From Opitutaceae bacterium (GTDB lineage: Bacteria; Verrucomicrobiota; Verrucomicrobiia; Opitutales; Opitutaceae), in contig JADJTK010000015.1 in NCBI GenBank assembly GCA_016711225.1, positions 62,001 to 126,000 on the forward strand: a DNA stretch of 64,000 nt, in the 5' to 3' direction. Below the pieces are notes generated by a model, which saw only the letters and a program-made list of their open reading frames with translations, was not told the origin of the DNA and did no database searches. Both the position numbers and the translations under genes were made by a program. How positions within the stretch are numbered: position 1 is the stretch's first letter; each line of letters begins with the position of its first letter. Below are positions 18,585 through 26,158 of this stretch, piece after piece.

Positions 18585-18602
18585 TATGGGCATAAGCCCA
18601 TA
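18585..18602. promoter_or_regulatory. Candidate DUF134 operator: perfect palindrome
   Basis: TATGGGC-N4-GCCCATA is a perfect 7-bp inverted repeat with ATAA in the centre, set in an A/T-richer stretch of the divergent DUF134/NifX-like promoter region. It starts 32 bases upstream of the DUF134 start and about 100 bases upstream of the other gene, a sensible position for an operator. Confidence 0.55.
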
Positions 18603-18700
18603 TTACCAATGAGCCCGTTGCCGCAACGCCGGGACTTTCACCACCGCCGCCGCACAGAGCGAGCGTTTTGCAGCAGCCCGCCTCCGGCCCCCGCATTCCC

Positions 18701-19141
18701 ATGATCATTGCCCTCCCCCTCACCGCGAACGAGGAGTTCTCGCCCCACTTCGGCGCAGCCGCCAAGGTTGGGCTTTTCGAAGTCGATCCGGTCAAGCGCA
18801 CCGTTGTGCACGCGTCCGCCCTTGTGCCCCCCGAGGCCGAGCCCTGCAGCTGGGCCGCCTGGCTCGGCACCCAGGGCGTGAAGTACTTTCTCGCCGGAGG
18901 CATGGGCCAGAGCGCCCAGCAACGCATGGCCGCCGCCGGCATCCTGACGATCGTCGGTGTGGCCGCCGCGGCACCCGCAGCGCTCGTCCAAGCCTGGCTC
19001 GATGGCTCCCTCACCCCCGGCACCAACGGCTGCGAAGGCGGCCACCACGGCCATGGCCACGAGCACGGCGAACACGGACACCATCACCATCATGGCGAAC
19101 ACGAACACGAGCACGGACACGGCTGCGGCTGCTCCCACTGA
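18701..19141 (+). CDS. NifX-like dinitrogenase iron-molybdenum cofactor family protein with His-rich tail
   Basis: 146 residues from the ATG at 18701 (MIIALPLTANEEFSPHFG). Family features are SPHFGAAAKVGLFEVD at the N-terminus, the CSWAAWLGTQGVKYFLAGGMG core and VGVAAAAPAALVQAWLDG. The last 30 or so residues are a metal-binding tail with about 15 His plus several Glu and Cys, ending in CGCSH. No nif genes are present, so a role in nitrogenase assembly is unlikely; iron, nickel or another metal cofactor is a guess. It is the first gene of a compact operon, paired divergently with DUF134. Confidence 0.85.
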   Translation: MIIALPLTANEEFSPHFGAAAKVGLFEVDPVKRTVVHASALVPPEAEPCSWAAWLGTQGVKYFLAGGMGQSAQQRMAAAGILTIVGVAAAAPAALVQAWLDGSLTPGTNGCEGGHHGHGHEHGEHGHHHHHGEHEHEHGHGCGCSH

Positions 19142-19550
19142 GGCCGCGCTGCGCGCCCTGTGCTCGAGGGAGCACCACGCCAGCTTCGCCTGCCGGCCCG
19201 TGGCCGCCGGCGGGCTCGGCCTGACCTTCTCCCTGCAGGCCGACGGTTCCGTGGCCGCCGATTGGACCTGCCCGCCCGGCGGGGAAAGTTATGCCGGCAT
19301 CGTGCACGGCGGCCTGCTCGCCACCGCGCTCGACAGCGCCATGGTGCACGCGCTTTTCGCCCGCGGCATCGTGGCGCGCACCGGCGAGCTCAACGTGCGC
19401 TACCGCCAATCCGTCCGTGCGGGCGAGCCCGTCACCGTAACGGCCCACCACCACAGCGCCTACCCGCCCCTCCATCGCCTCGTCGCAGCGATTCACCAAT
19501 CCGGTACGCTCTGCGCCACCGCCTCGGCCAAGTTCATGGCCTCTCCATGA
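19092..19550 (+). CDS. PaaI-type hotdog-fold thioesterase
   Basis: 152 residues from the ATG at 19092, which lies inside the His-rich tail of the preceding gene (50-base overlap in another frame). The core is the 4HBT pattern GGESYAGIVHGGLLATALDSAM, followed by GELNVRYRQSVRAGEPVTVTA. It hydrolyses acyl-CoA-type thioesters in this family; the substrate is unknown. The N-terminal 12 residues are low-complexity Thr/Asn/Ala, so a later start is possible. Its stop overlaps the DUF89 start as ATGA. Confidence 0.82.
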   Translation: MANTNTSTDTAAAAPTEAALRALCSREHHASFACRPVAAGGLGLTFSLQADGSVAADWTCPPGGESYAGIVHGGLLATALDSAMVHALFARGIVARTGELNVRYRQSVRAGEPVTVTAHHHSAYPPLHRLVAAIHQSGTLCATASAKFMASP

Positions 19551-20426
19551 AGACCTCCCTCGATTGCCTGCCCTGTCTCCTCCGACAAGCGACCGACGCC
19601 ATCCGCCTCGGCACACGGGAGGGCGACGCCGACCCGATGGTGATCCGCGAGCTGCTTCTGGCCAGCACCACCCTGGATTTCACCCAATCGCCCCCCAGAC
19701 TCTCCGGGACTTTGCAGGCCCAGCTGCGCGCCATCACCGGCTGCGATGATCCGTACCTGGAAGCCAAGGTCCGTTTCAACCGGCTCGCGCTCGAACTGCT
19801 TCCGCCCCTCGCCGCCGCCGTGCGCCCGCAGCGCCGATCCCTTCGCCGCCGCCGTGCGCCTGGCCATCGCGGGCAACGTCATCGACCTCGGCGCCAAGAG
19901 TGGTCTCACCGAGGACGAGGCCCGTCAGGCCGCCTCCTCGGCCCTCGACCAACCCCTGCTCGGCCCATTGGCCGCCTTGCAGCAGGCCGCCGCCCGCGCG
20001 CAACGCATCCTGTATTTGTGCGACAACGCCGGGGAGATCATCTTCGATCGCGTGCTCATCGAACAACTGCCCCGCGGCCGGGTGACCGTCGCCGTGCGTG
20101 GGCGCGCCGTGCTCAACGACGCCACCCGCGAGGACGCCGTGCTCGCCGGCCTGCCCGCCCTCGCCGAGGTGATCGACAACGGCTCCGGAGCCCCCGGCAC
20201 CGTGCTGGCCGACTGTTCACGAGAGTTCCGGCGCCGTTTCGGCGAGGCCGACCTCGTGATCGCCAAAGGCCAGGGCAACTTCGAGTCATTGCATGCCGAA
20301 TCCGCGCCGCTCTTCTGCCTCTTCCGTGTGAAATGCCCGTTCGTAGCCGAACACTGCGGCCACCCCGTGGGCAGCCATGTGGTATGGCGGGAGACGCGGC
20401 CCAGCCCAGCGCGGCAGGCACTGTGA
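19547..20426 (+). CDS. DUF89 / ARMT1-like phosphatase, one-base frameshift
   Basis: About 292 residues if one extra base near 19822-19832 is removed. The N-terminus MKTSLDCLPCLLRQATDAIR has the CxxC of the bacterial/archaeal DUF89 branch. After the shift the second frame gives GNVIDLGA, YLCDNAGEIIFDRVLIEQL (metal-binding Asp/Asn), VRGRAVLNDAT, VIDNGSGAPGTVL and KGQGNFESL. DUF89 members are metal-dependent damage-control phosphatases for sugar phosphates or cofactor intermediates. Conserved residues on both sides of the break argue for a sequencing error. It overlaps the thioesterase by four bases. Confidence 0.8.
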
Positions 20427-20472
20427 GCAACCCGGCGTTGCCTCTCCCTCACCCGTCAAGGATCACCAACCC

Positions 20473-21348
20473 ATGAAATCCCTCCGAAGAATCGCCACCG
20501 CGCTGTTGATCGCGGCGGCACTCTCCTGCGGAGTCGCAGTCGGGGAGCCCGCAGCACCCACCCTGGCTGCACCATCCCGCGCGGTGGCACCGACCGTAGC
20601 CGCCGAGATCACGCTGGCTCCCGACCTCCACCTGCTACGGCTCGGTGCCGGCGCCTACCTTGTGCGCCACGTCTGTCCGTTCGTCTGCAACTCGGTACTG
20701 GTGGAGATGCCCGACGGAACTTTCGTCTTCGGCGGCACCCCGGGCTTTCCGAATTCCGCGCAGCTCGTCCTCGATTGGATCGTACGTGAGCACGGTCCAC
20801 GACCGGTCGTGGCCGTCAACACCGGCTACCATTTCGACAATCTGGGAGGGAACGCCGCCTTCCGCGCCGCCGGTTTTCCGGTCCATGGCTCCGATCTCAC
20901 CGTGCGACTGCTCGCCGAACGCGGCGAAACGATGCGTGCACTCACGCTCGGTTTCATCGCCGACCCAACCTCGCCGTATCGCGCCGCCCATGCCGCGCTT
21001 CAGTTCGTGCCGCCCGACCACGTCTACCCGATCGAACGAGGGCTCACGCTCCACTTCGGCGGCGAGGAGGTCCGCGTGCTCTTTCCCGGCCCCACCCAAG
21101 CGCCCGACAAGGTCGCGATCTACTTCCCCGACCGGCGCCTGCTCTACGGCAGCTGCCTGCTCCTCGCCGGCGACCGAACCGGCAATATCGCCGAGGCCGA
21201 CCTCGGGCATTGGCCGGAGGGTGTCCGGCAATTGATGGCACTGCCGATCGATGTCGTCGTCGCAGCCCACGGCCCACGCCTCGATCCCGGACTGCTCCAG
21301 CACACCCTCGACGTGCTGGCGCGCCACGCCACCCCGTCTCAGCCATGA
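20473..21348 (+). CDS. Exported metallo-beta-lactamase-fold protein with altered metal site
   Basis: 291 residues with a signal peptide (IATALLIAAALSCGVAVG). The fold resembles class B1/B2 enzymes: VNTGYHFDNLGGN, FPGPTQAPDKVAIYFPDRRLLYGSCLL and VVVAAHGP. Compared with the usual NTHxHxDxxGG and PGxGHTxDN motifs, the first His is Gly and the third His is Gln, while the Asp, Cys and last His that form the second zinc site remain. It may be a mono-zinc or non-lactamase enzyme. It sits inside the NifX-like operon, and its stop overlaps trmO as ATGA. Confidence 0.8.
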   Translation: MKSLRRIATALLIAAALSCGVAVGEPAAPTLAAPSRAVAPTVAAEITLAPDLHLLRLGAGAYLVRHVCPFVCNSVLVEMPDGTFVFGGTPGFPNSAQLVLDWIVREHGPRPVVAVNTGYHFDNLGGNAAFRAAGFPVHGSDLTVRLLAERGETMRALTLGFIADPTSPYRAAHAALQFVPPDHVYPIERGLTLHFGGEEVRVLFPGPTQAPDKVAIYFPDRRLLYGSCLLLAGDRTGNIAEADLGHWPEGVRQLMALPIDVVVAAHGPRLDPGLLQHTLDVLARHATPSQP

Positions 21349-21869
21349 CCACGATCCCGTTCATCTCCATCGGCACGATCCGCAGTTCGCATACGATCGC
21401 CGCATCGACCCCGATCCAACCCGTCTACGCCGAGGACTGCCTCGGCTCCGTCGAGCTGCGGCCCGAGTTCGCCGACGGTCTGGCCGACATCGAGGGATTC
21501 TCCCACCTCTACCTGATCTACCACCTGCACCAAGCGCCGCCGCCCCAGCTGCGGGTAAAACCGTTCCTCCAGGACCAGGAGCACGGAATCTTCGCCACGC
21601 GAGCGCCGTGCCGCCCCAACCCGATCGGCATGAGCCTGGTCCGCCTGCTGCGTCGCGAAGGAGCCGTGTTGCACTTGGTCGGGGTCGACATCCTCGATGG
21701 TACGCCCCTGCTCGACCTCAAACCGTACTCGCCACGTTATGATGCGGTCATCGATCCGCGCGGCGGCTGGACCGATGCGGTCGACGACGCCACTGCCCGC
21801 CAGCTCGGCCGTCGCGACTTTCGTCCCCACGAAACGCCCCCACCGCCCGCCGCCCAACTTGGCACGTGA
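21345..21869 (+). CDS. trmO: tRNA (m6t6A37) methyltransferase TrmO (YaeB/TsaA)
   Basis: 174 residues. Visible family motifs are IGTIRSSH at the N-terminus, LGSVELRPEFADGLADIEGFSHLYLIY (key part IEGFSHLYLIY), FATRAPCRPNPIGMSLVRL, VDILDGTPLLDLKPY and a C-terminal W-containing tail. It N6-methylates t6A37 in tRNA-Thr using SAM. It therefore modifies a product of the t6A pathway whose TsaD is encoded elsewhere in this window. The start overlaps the previous stop by four bases. Confidence 0.93.
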   Translation: MTTIPFISIGTIRSSHTIAASTPIQPVYAEDCLGSVELRPEFADGLADIEGFSHLYLIYHLHQAPPPQLRVKPFLQDQEHGIFATRAPCRPNPIGMSLVRLLRREGAVLHLVGVDILDGTPLLDLKPYSPRYDAVIDPRGGWTDAVDDATARQLGRRDFRPHETPPPPAAQLGT

Positions 21870-21924
21870 TACTCAAGAAAACTTCGGGGCATCATCCCCC
21901 AACACCGCCCGTTTTCCGCTACCT

Positions 21925-22287
21925 TTGAAAACCCACGCCCAATCCGTCTTTCGCCGCGCCCCCGAGCGGCTCAACTGTGCCCAGGCCGTGCTCGACGCCT
22001 ACCAGGCCGTGACCGGTCGCCACGTCGCACCCGTCGCCGATTTTGAGCCCTTGGGCGGAGGTCGCGCCCCCGGCGGAGAATGCGGGGCACTGCACGCCGC
22101 CTGCCTCGCCGCTCCCGCATCCGCCGCAACCATTCGCGCCAGTTTCGCCGCCCACGCCGGCTCCACGCTGTGCCGCCCGCTCAAGCAGGAACTGCGTTTC
22201 CCCTGCACGGAGTGCGTGGAGCTGGCGGCGGATTTGCTCACGCAAACCGGCGACGTTTCCCCCAGCTCAATCACTGTTTCCTCATGA
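21925..22287 (+). CDS. C_GCAxxG_C_C family protein
   Basis: About 120 residues; the start is taken as TTG at 21925 because the longer reading upstream is only trmO in another frame. The Cys pattern is ERLNCAQAVL, then GGECGALHAAC, CRPLKQ and FPCTECVELAADLL, which fits the C_GCAxxG_C_C family of probable metal- or redox-binding proteins. The variant here is ECGALHAAC rather than GCGALxGA. The stop overlaps the next ATG (ATGA). Confidence 0.75.
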   Translation: MKTHAQSVFRRAPERLNCAQAVLDAYQAVTGRHVAPVADFEPLGGGRAPGGECGALHAACLAAPASAATIRASFAAHAGSTLCRPLKQELRFPCTECVELAADLLTQTGDVSPSSITVSS

Positions 22288-22661
22288 CCTGTATCCCGCC
22301 TTCCGTCCTTGCCGCGTGGGCCAACCGCGACGGCTACGCCGTCCTCACCACCGTCGACTCGGCCGGCGTGCCCAACGCCATCTACGTCGGCTCCCTCCAG
22401 TTGGCGGGCGACGACACTGTCGTCATTGCCGACAACTACTTCGCCAAGACCCGGGCCAACATCCTGGCCGGCAGTCGCGGCTCGCTCGTCTTCCTCACCA
22501 AGGAAAAGAAGTCCTTCCAAATGAAGGGGAGTTTCGAGTACCTCACCGCCGGGCCGATCATCGACGACATGAAACGGTGGAATCCCACCCGCCATCCCGG
22601 CGTCGCCGCCGCCGCTTTGCGCGTGGCGGAAGTCTACAGTGGCGCGGAACGGCTCGCGTGA
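22284..22661 (+). CDS. Pyridoxamine 5'-phosphate oxidase-fold protein
   Basis: 125 residues. The split-barrel pattern is clear: YAVLTTVDSAGVPNAIYVGS, then DDTVVIADNYFAKTRANIL and KSFQMKGSFEYLTAGPIIDDM. Members bind FMN, F420 or heme; this short form lacks obvious catalytic residues of PdxH. The ATG at 22284 overlaps the C_GCAxxG stop, and its own stop overlaps the following GTG start (GTGA). Confidence 0.82.
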   Translation: MTCIPPSVLAAWANRDGYAVLTTVDSAGVPNAIYVGSLQLAGDDTVVIADNYFAKTRANILAGSRGSLVFLTKEKKSFQMKGSFEYLTAGPIIDDMKRWNPTRHPGVAAAALRVAEVYSGAERLA

Positions 22662-23152
22662 GCAGCTGGGCCGCTCCTGTGGGCAGCGATTCGTTGGGCG
22701 CGCCGCCGCCCGTGGCGCAGGCGTCCCTGCCAGCGACTCTCTCCCTCGCCAACTCTTCGATCACCGTCGAACCCGCCGGCACGGAGGCCAACGCCACGTC
22801 CGAAGTGCCGCCGAGGCCCCCGAAAGCGATCGGAGACCGGTCCTACATGCCCGTGTATGTCGACGGCCTGCGCGTCCACCGCAGCCGCAGCGAGCCGGCC
22901 CGCAGCGCAGGCGAGCGTTTCGGTCACCGCTGGTGCCACCTATGGAGCAACGATCTGGATGCACTGCATGCGATGGCCGAGGGTCTCGGCATGCACCGGG
23001 ACTGGTTTCAGGACCGCCCGGGGTTCCCCCACTACGACCTGCCGCCTTTCCGCCGCGAGGCCGCGCTCGCGCTCGGAGCCGTCGAATACTCCCTGAAAGC
23101 ATGGCTACGCGAGCGGCGCGGGAGCGCGCCCACCCAGCGCTCCCGTGCGTAG
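22658..23152 (+). CDS. DUF4031 domain protein
   Basis: 164 residues from the GTG at 22658, or 101 from the ATG at 22847 (MPVYVDGLRVHRS), where homology begins. DUF4031 features are VYVDGLRVH, GHRWCHLWSNDLDALHAMAEGLGM (key HLWSNDLDALHAMA), HRDWFQDRPGFPHYDLPPFRR and a GA-ending helix. Function is unknown. It is the last gene of the overlap chain. About 200 gene-free bases follow before the next exported protein. Confidence 0.75.
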   Translation: MSSWAAPVGSDSLGAPPPVAQASLPATLSLANSSITVEPAGTEANATSEVPPRPPKAIGDRSYMPVYVDGLRVHRSRSEPARSAGERFGHRWCHLWSNDLDALHAMAEGLGMHRDWFQDRPGFPHYDLPPFRREAALALGAVEYSLKAWLRERRGSAPTQRSRA

Positions 23153-23354
23153 AAGGTTGATCGCCGGCACGGCGGTTCCCCCATCTCGCCGCCTTCGGAT
23201 GGTGGCCGCCAAGAAGCACGATCCCCTTCACTCGTGCCCGCGTCGCAAGATCGCACCCTCCAACATGACGGCTTCCGCTCATCCGCATGTCCTGGCGCCA
23301 GAAACTTTCCGCCCGCTGTAAGTATTCGCAGGCCCCGGGCTTTTACCCGGTGCC

Positions 23355-23711
23355 ATGAAAAATTCCACCAAACTCCTCCTTCCCGCCCTTGTCCTCGCCC
23401 TTTTCGCTGCGCCGGCCTTCGCCCGCGGCAACGGTCGCGGCAACAGCGCCCAACAGCGCTCCCAGACTCCCACGACCCAATGCGACGGCTCGGGCCCGCG
23501 CTTCGGCGATCCCTCCCTGTGCGACGGTTCCGGCCCTGGCCAGGGCACCCCCCGGCGCGATGGTTCCGGCAGGGCGCTGAACAACCGCGGCAACCCCAAC
23601 GCCACCGGCACTCCGCTACGCGACGGCTCCGGCAGGTCCACCGCTCCCGGCCAAGGCCCCAGGGACGGCTCCGGCAACAACCCGGATTGCCCGCTCCCCA
23701 AAGGCTCCTGA
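23355..23711 (+). CDS. Small exported protein with five DGSG repeats
   Basis: 118 residues with a signal peptide (LLLPALVLALFAAPAFA). The mature part is Gly/Arg/Asn-rich and carries DGSG at residues 44, 57, 69, 90 and 104, the first two preceded by Cys and the others by Arg-Arg or Leu/Pro-Arg. D-G-S-G resembles a minimal calcium- or anion-binding turn, but I recognise no family. It is probably disordered or surface-associated, and is followed 86 bases later by a DUF2202 gene. Confidence 0.65.
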   Translation: MKNSTKLLLPALVLALFAAPAFARGNGRGNSAQQRSQTPTTQCDGSGPRFGDPSLCDGSGPGQGTPRRDGSGRALNNRGNPNATGTPLRDGSGRSTAPGQGPRDGSGNNPDCPLPKGS

Positions 23712-23797
23712 ACCACTCCCGCCTCACTCGCGCGGCTCATCGCCTCACCGCTGGGCCGCTTTCCACCCGTTCCTTCGCCATCGGCCCACTCCCCGTC

Positions 23798-24280
23798 ATG
23801 AAAAAGCTCATCCTTCTCGTTCTCGCCGCCCTCGTCCCGGCCGCCTTCGCTCTCACCACCGTCGATTCCGCCAACTTGGTCTTCCTCAAGCAGGAGGAGA
23901 AGATGGCCCGCGACGTTTACCAAGTCCTCCACGCGAAATGGGGCCACCCCACCTTCGCCGCCATCAGCGTGTCCGAGCAGCGTCACATAGATTCTGTCAC
24001 CGGGCTGCTCAAGCGCTACGGGATCAAGGACCCCACCCCCGCCGCACCTGGCGTCTTCACGATCCCCGAACTGCAGGCGCTGTACGACCAACTCATTGCC
24101 GAAGGCACCAAATCGCTCCAGGACGCACTCGAAGTCGGGGTGCTGATCGAGGAAACCGATATCGACGACCTCCAACGCATGCTCGAAACCACCCGCGAAC
24201 GGCCGATCAGCCGCGTCCTTACCAACCTTCAACGCGGATCCTATAATCATCTCGAAGCGTTCACCCGCTCCCTCGAATGA
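23798..24280 (+). CDS. Exported DUF2202 ferritin-like protein
   Basis: 160 residues with a signal peptide (LILLVLAALVPAAFA). The DUF2202 hallmark FLKQEEKMARDVYQVLHAKWG is followed by SVSEQRHIDSVTGLLKRYG and VLIEETDIDDLQRML, giving Glu and His residues spaced as in four-helix ferritin-like metal sites. Function is not established. It ends just before a long inverted repeat. Confidence 0.82.
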   Translation: MKKLILLVLAALVPAAFALTTVDSANLVFLKQEEKMARDVYQVLHAKWGHPTFAAISVSEQRHIDSVTGLLKRYGIKDPTPAAPGVFTIPELQALYDQLIAEGTKSLQDALEVGVLIEETDIDDLQRMLETTRERPISRVLTNLQRGSYNHLEAFTRSLE

Positions 24281-24285
24281 ACCTT

Positions 24286-24355
24286 GGTGCGTCGGACCGT
24301 ACCAGGCTGACCGATTCCCAGCCGGCGGCCGGCCCAAACGACGGTCCGACGCACC
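24286..24355. repeat. 15-bp perfect inverted repeat (REP-like or bidirectional hairpin)
   Basis: GGTGCGTCGGACCGT (24286-24300) and its exact reverse complement (24341-24355) enclose 40 bases that include a second small GC hairpin (GCCGGCGGCCGGC). It starts six bases after the DUF2202 stop. It could terminate that gene or be a mobile REP-type element; no U-tract follows. Confidence 0.55.
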
Positions 24356-24416
24356 CCGCTCCGTTCGAATATCTCCATTCGCTCCTCCTCGATTTTGTTC
24401 TTTGATACCCCCGCGA

Positions 24417-25068
24417 ATGTTCCTCGCCCCCCTCGCTCCGAGTGTTCTGCCCGACCGGTTCCTGCGCTGGCTCTGCGCCTTCGCGGCCCCGGCCGCAGCC
24501 GACCGCGCCGAGGAGCAGGCGCCGGAGGACGAGGACCACGCCTGCCTACGCCGCGTGGCCGCGGGCGATCCCGATGCGCTGCAACCGCTTTTCGACCGCT
24601 GGAAACTTCCGCTACTGAGCTTCTTCTATCGCGCACTCGCTTCCCGCGCCGATGCCGAGGATCTCGCCCTCCAGACCTTCGAACCGGGTCTACCGCGCCG
24701 CCGCCCGCTACCGGCCGGACTCGAAGTTCTCCGCTTGGCTGTTCCGCATCGCCCGCCACGAACTGCTTCACGAACTCCGGCGCCGCCGGCGCAAGCCCGT
24801 CGAATCCGTCCCGCCCGAAGATCTCGCGTCGCTGGCGGTCGACGCCTCGCCGGAAGAGCGCCGCCGCGCCGCCGAACTGGAGGAGCAACTACTCGCCGCG
24901 CTCCAGGAACTCCCCGAGCGCCAACGCAGCGCCCTACTCCTCACCGCCGCCGGGGACCTTTCCCACGCCGAGGTCGCCACCGCGCTCGGCGTATCCGGCA
25001 ACAATCTCCACGTCATCCTGCATCGCTCCCGCCAAGCCCTGCGCACCCTCTTCCCACTCCGCCCATGA
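24417..25068 (+). CDS. ECF RNA polymerase sigma factor, one-base frameshift
   Basis: About 217 residues once one extra base near 24680-24690 is removed. Region 2 (DPDALQPLFDRWKLPLLSFF...RADAEDLALQTF) is in the first frame and continues as RVYRAAARYRPDSKFSAWLFRIARHE in the second. Region 4 (LQELPERQRSALLLTAAGDLSHAEVATALGVS) is complete. It would direct RNA polymerase to a small regulon. Its stop overlaps the next gene's start as ATGA, suggesting a sigma/anti-sigma style operon. Confidence 0.82.
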
Positions 25069-25436
25069 ACCCGCCCGACCACCAGCCCCCGCCCGGCGAC
25101 CCGGAGTTTCTCCTTCGTTCCGGCCTGCGCGACACCACGCCCGAATTCGAACGGCGATGGACCGACCTGAAACGCGAACTACGCACCCGCCCCACGCCGG
25201 GAGTAACCACCTACTGGCGCCGCTGGTGGGCGGCGGCGGTGCCCGCTGCCGCCGCGCTCGGCCTGATCTTGGTACTGCTGCCCCGGCCACAGCCCGGCCC
25301 GACCCCGACCGAGCTCGCCGCTTACGAGGGCTTGTTTTATCTCGAAGACGAACTCCGGTCCGCCCTCCCTCTTTCCGAAGACGCCACCCTCGACGATCTG
25401 CTCGCCATGCCTGCCCCGTCCCTCGATCCGTCATGA
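25065..25436 (+). CDS. Short single-pass membrane protein, possible anti-sigma factor
   Basis: 123 residues. A hydrophilic N-terminus of about 50 residues contains PEFERRWTDLKRELR. One membrane segment (VPAAAALGLILVLL) and an acidic C-terminal tail follow. It has no zinc HxxxCxxC motif. The anti-sigma role is inferred only from its position, with start/stop overlaps to the ECF gene before and the exported gene after. Confidence 0.7.
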   Translation: MNPPDHQPPPGDPEFLLRSGLRDTTPEFERRWTDLKRELRTRPTPGVTTYWRRWWAAAVPAAAALGLILVLLPRPQPGPTPTELAAYEGLFYLEDELRSALPLSEDATLDDLLAMPAPSLDPS

Positions 25437-25921
25437 AATTTGCCCGCGCCACCACCCCACTGTTCCTGCTGCTCGCCACTGCGGTCTTCGTTGCCCAGCC
25501 CTTGGCCGTGGCCGCTCCGGCCGAACTCGCCACCACCGGCCAGCGCAATGACGCGACCGCCAGTCCCAGCGAGGACTTCCCGGCGCTGGAGCGCTTTCTC
25601 ACCCTGAGCGACGAACAGCTCGATCGCATCCAACAAGCGGTGGCGAAAGTACGCGCGATGAGCCCGGCCGAACGCGCAGCGCTCCACGCCCAGATGCAGG
25701 CCTTCCGCCAGTTGCCCGAGGCCAAGCGCGAGCAGGTGCGCGCAGGTTGGGGTTGGCAGAACGAGCAGGACCGAGCCGACTGGCCCTCCATGATGCGCTC
25801 CCTGCCGCCCTCCGAGCGCGCAGCGATCCAGGCCGAGCTCCAGTCACTACCTCCCGAGCATCGCTCAGCACGCAAACACGCACTCTTGAACAAGTGGCGC
25901 GAAGCGAAAGCCGAGCGCTAG
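25433..25921 (+). CDS. Exported helical protein of the sigma-factor operon
   Basis: 162 residues with a signal peptide (LFLLLATAVFVAQPLAVAA). The mature part is Arg/Glu/Gln-rich helix with repeated SPAERAALHAQM and PPSERAAIQAEL segments, resembling DUF3106 or CpxP/ZraP-like periplasmic sensors. In such triads this protein can be the signal-sensing component. The start overlaps the previous stop. A GC-rich, gene-free stretch follows, with a hairpin near 26078-26103 that probably ends both convergent operons. Confidence 0.68.
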   Translation: MKFARATTPLFLLLATAVFVAQPLAVAAPAELATTGQRNDATASPSEDFPALERFLTLSDEQLDRIQQAVAKVRAMSPAERAALHAQMQAFRQLPEAKREQVRAGWGWQNEQDRADWPSMMRSLPPSERAAIQAELQSLPPEHRSARKHALLNKWREAKAER

Positions 25922-26158
25922 GCCGCGGCCAACGTCGCCGCCATCCCGATCGCACCGATCCCAAGGGCTCGGGAACGCCAGCTTCGTCGCCCACAGCCTC
26001 CGGCTGCGAGGTGCCGGCAACAGAGTGGGCCGGCGGGGGACTGCACCGGCCTCAAGGGCTGGGCACCGGGCCCTTAAGGGGGGGGCCGCCCGGGCGGGCG
26101 GCTCGCCCACCGCACGCACCGCCGTTCTGGACTCACGGCTGTGGCTGCAGCCCCGTGT

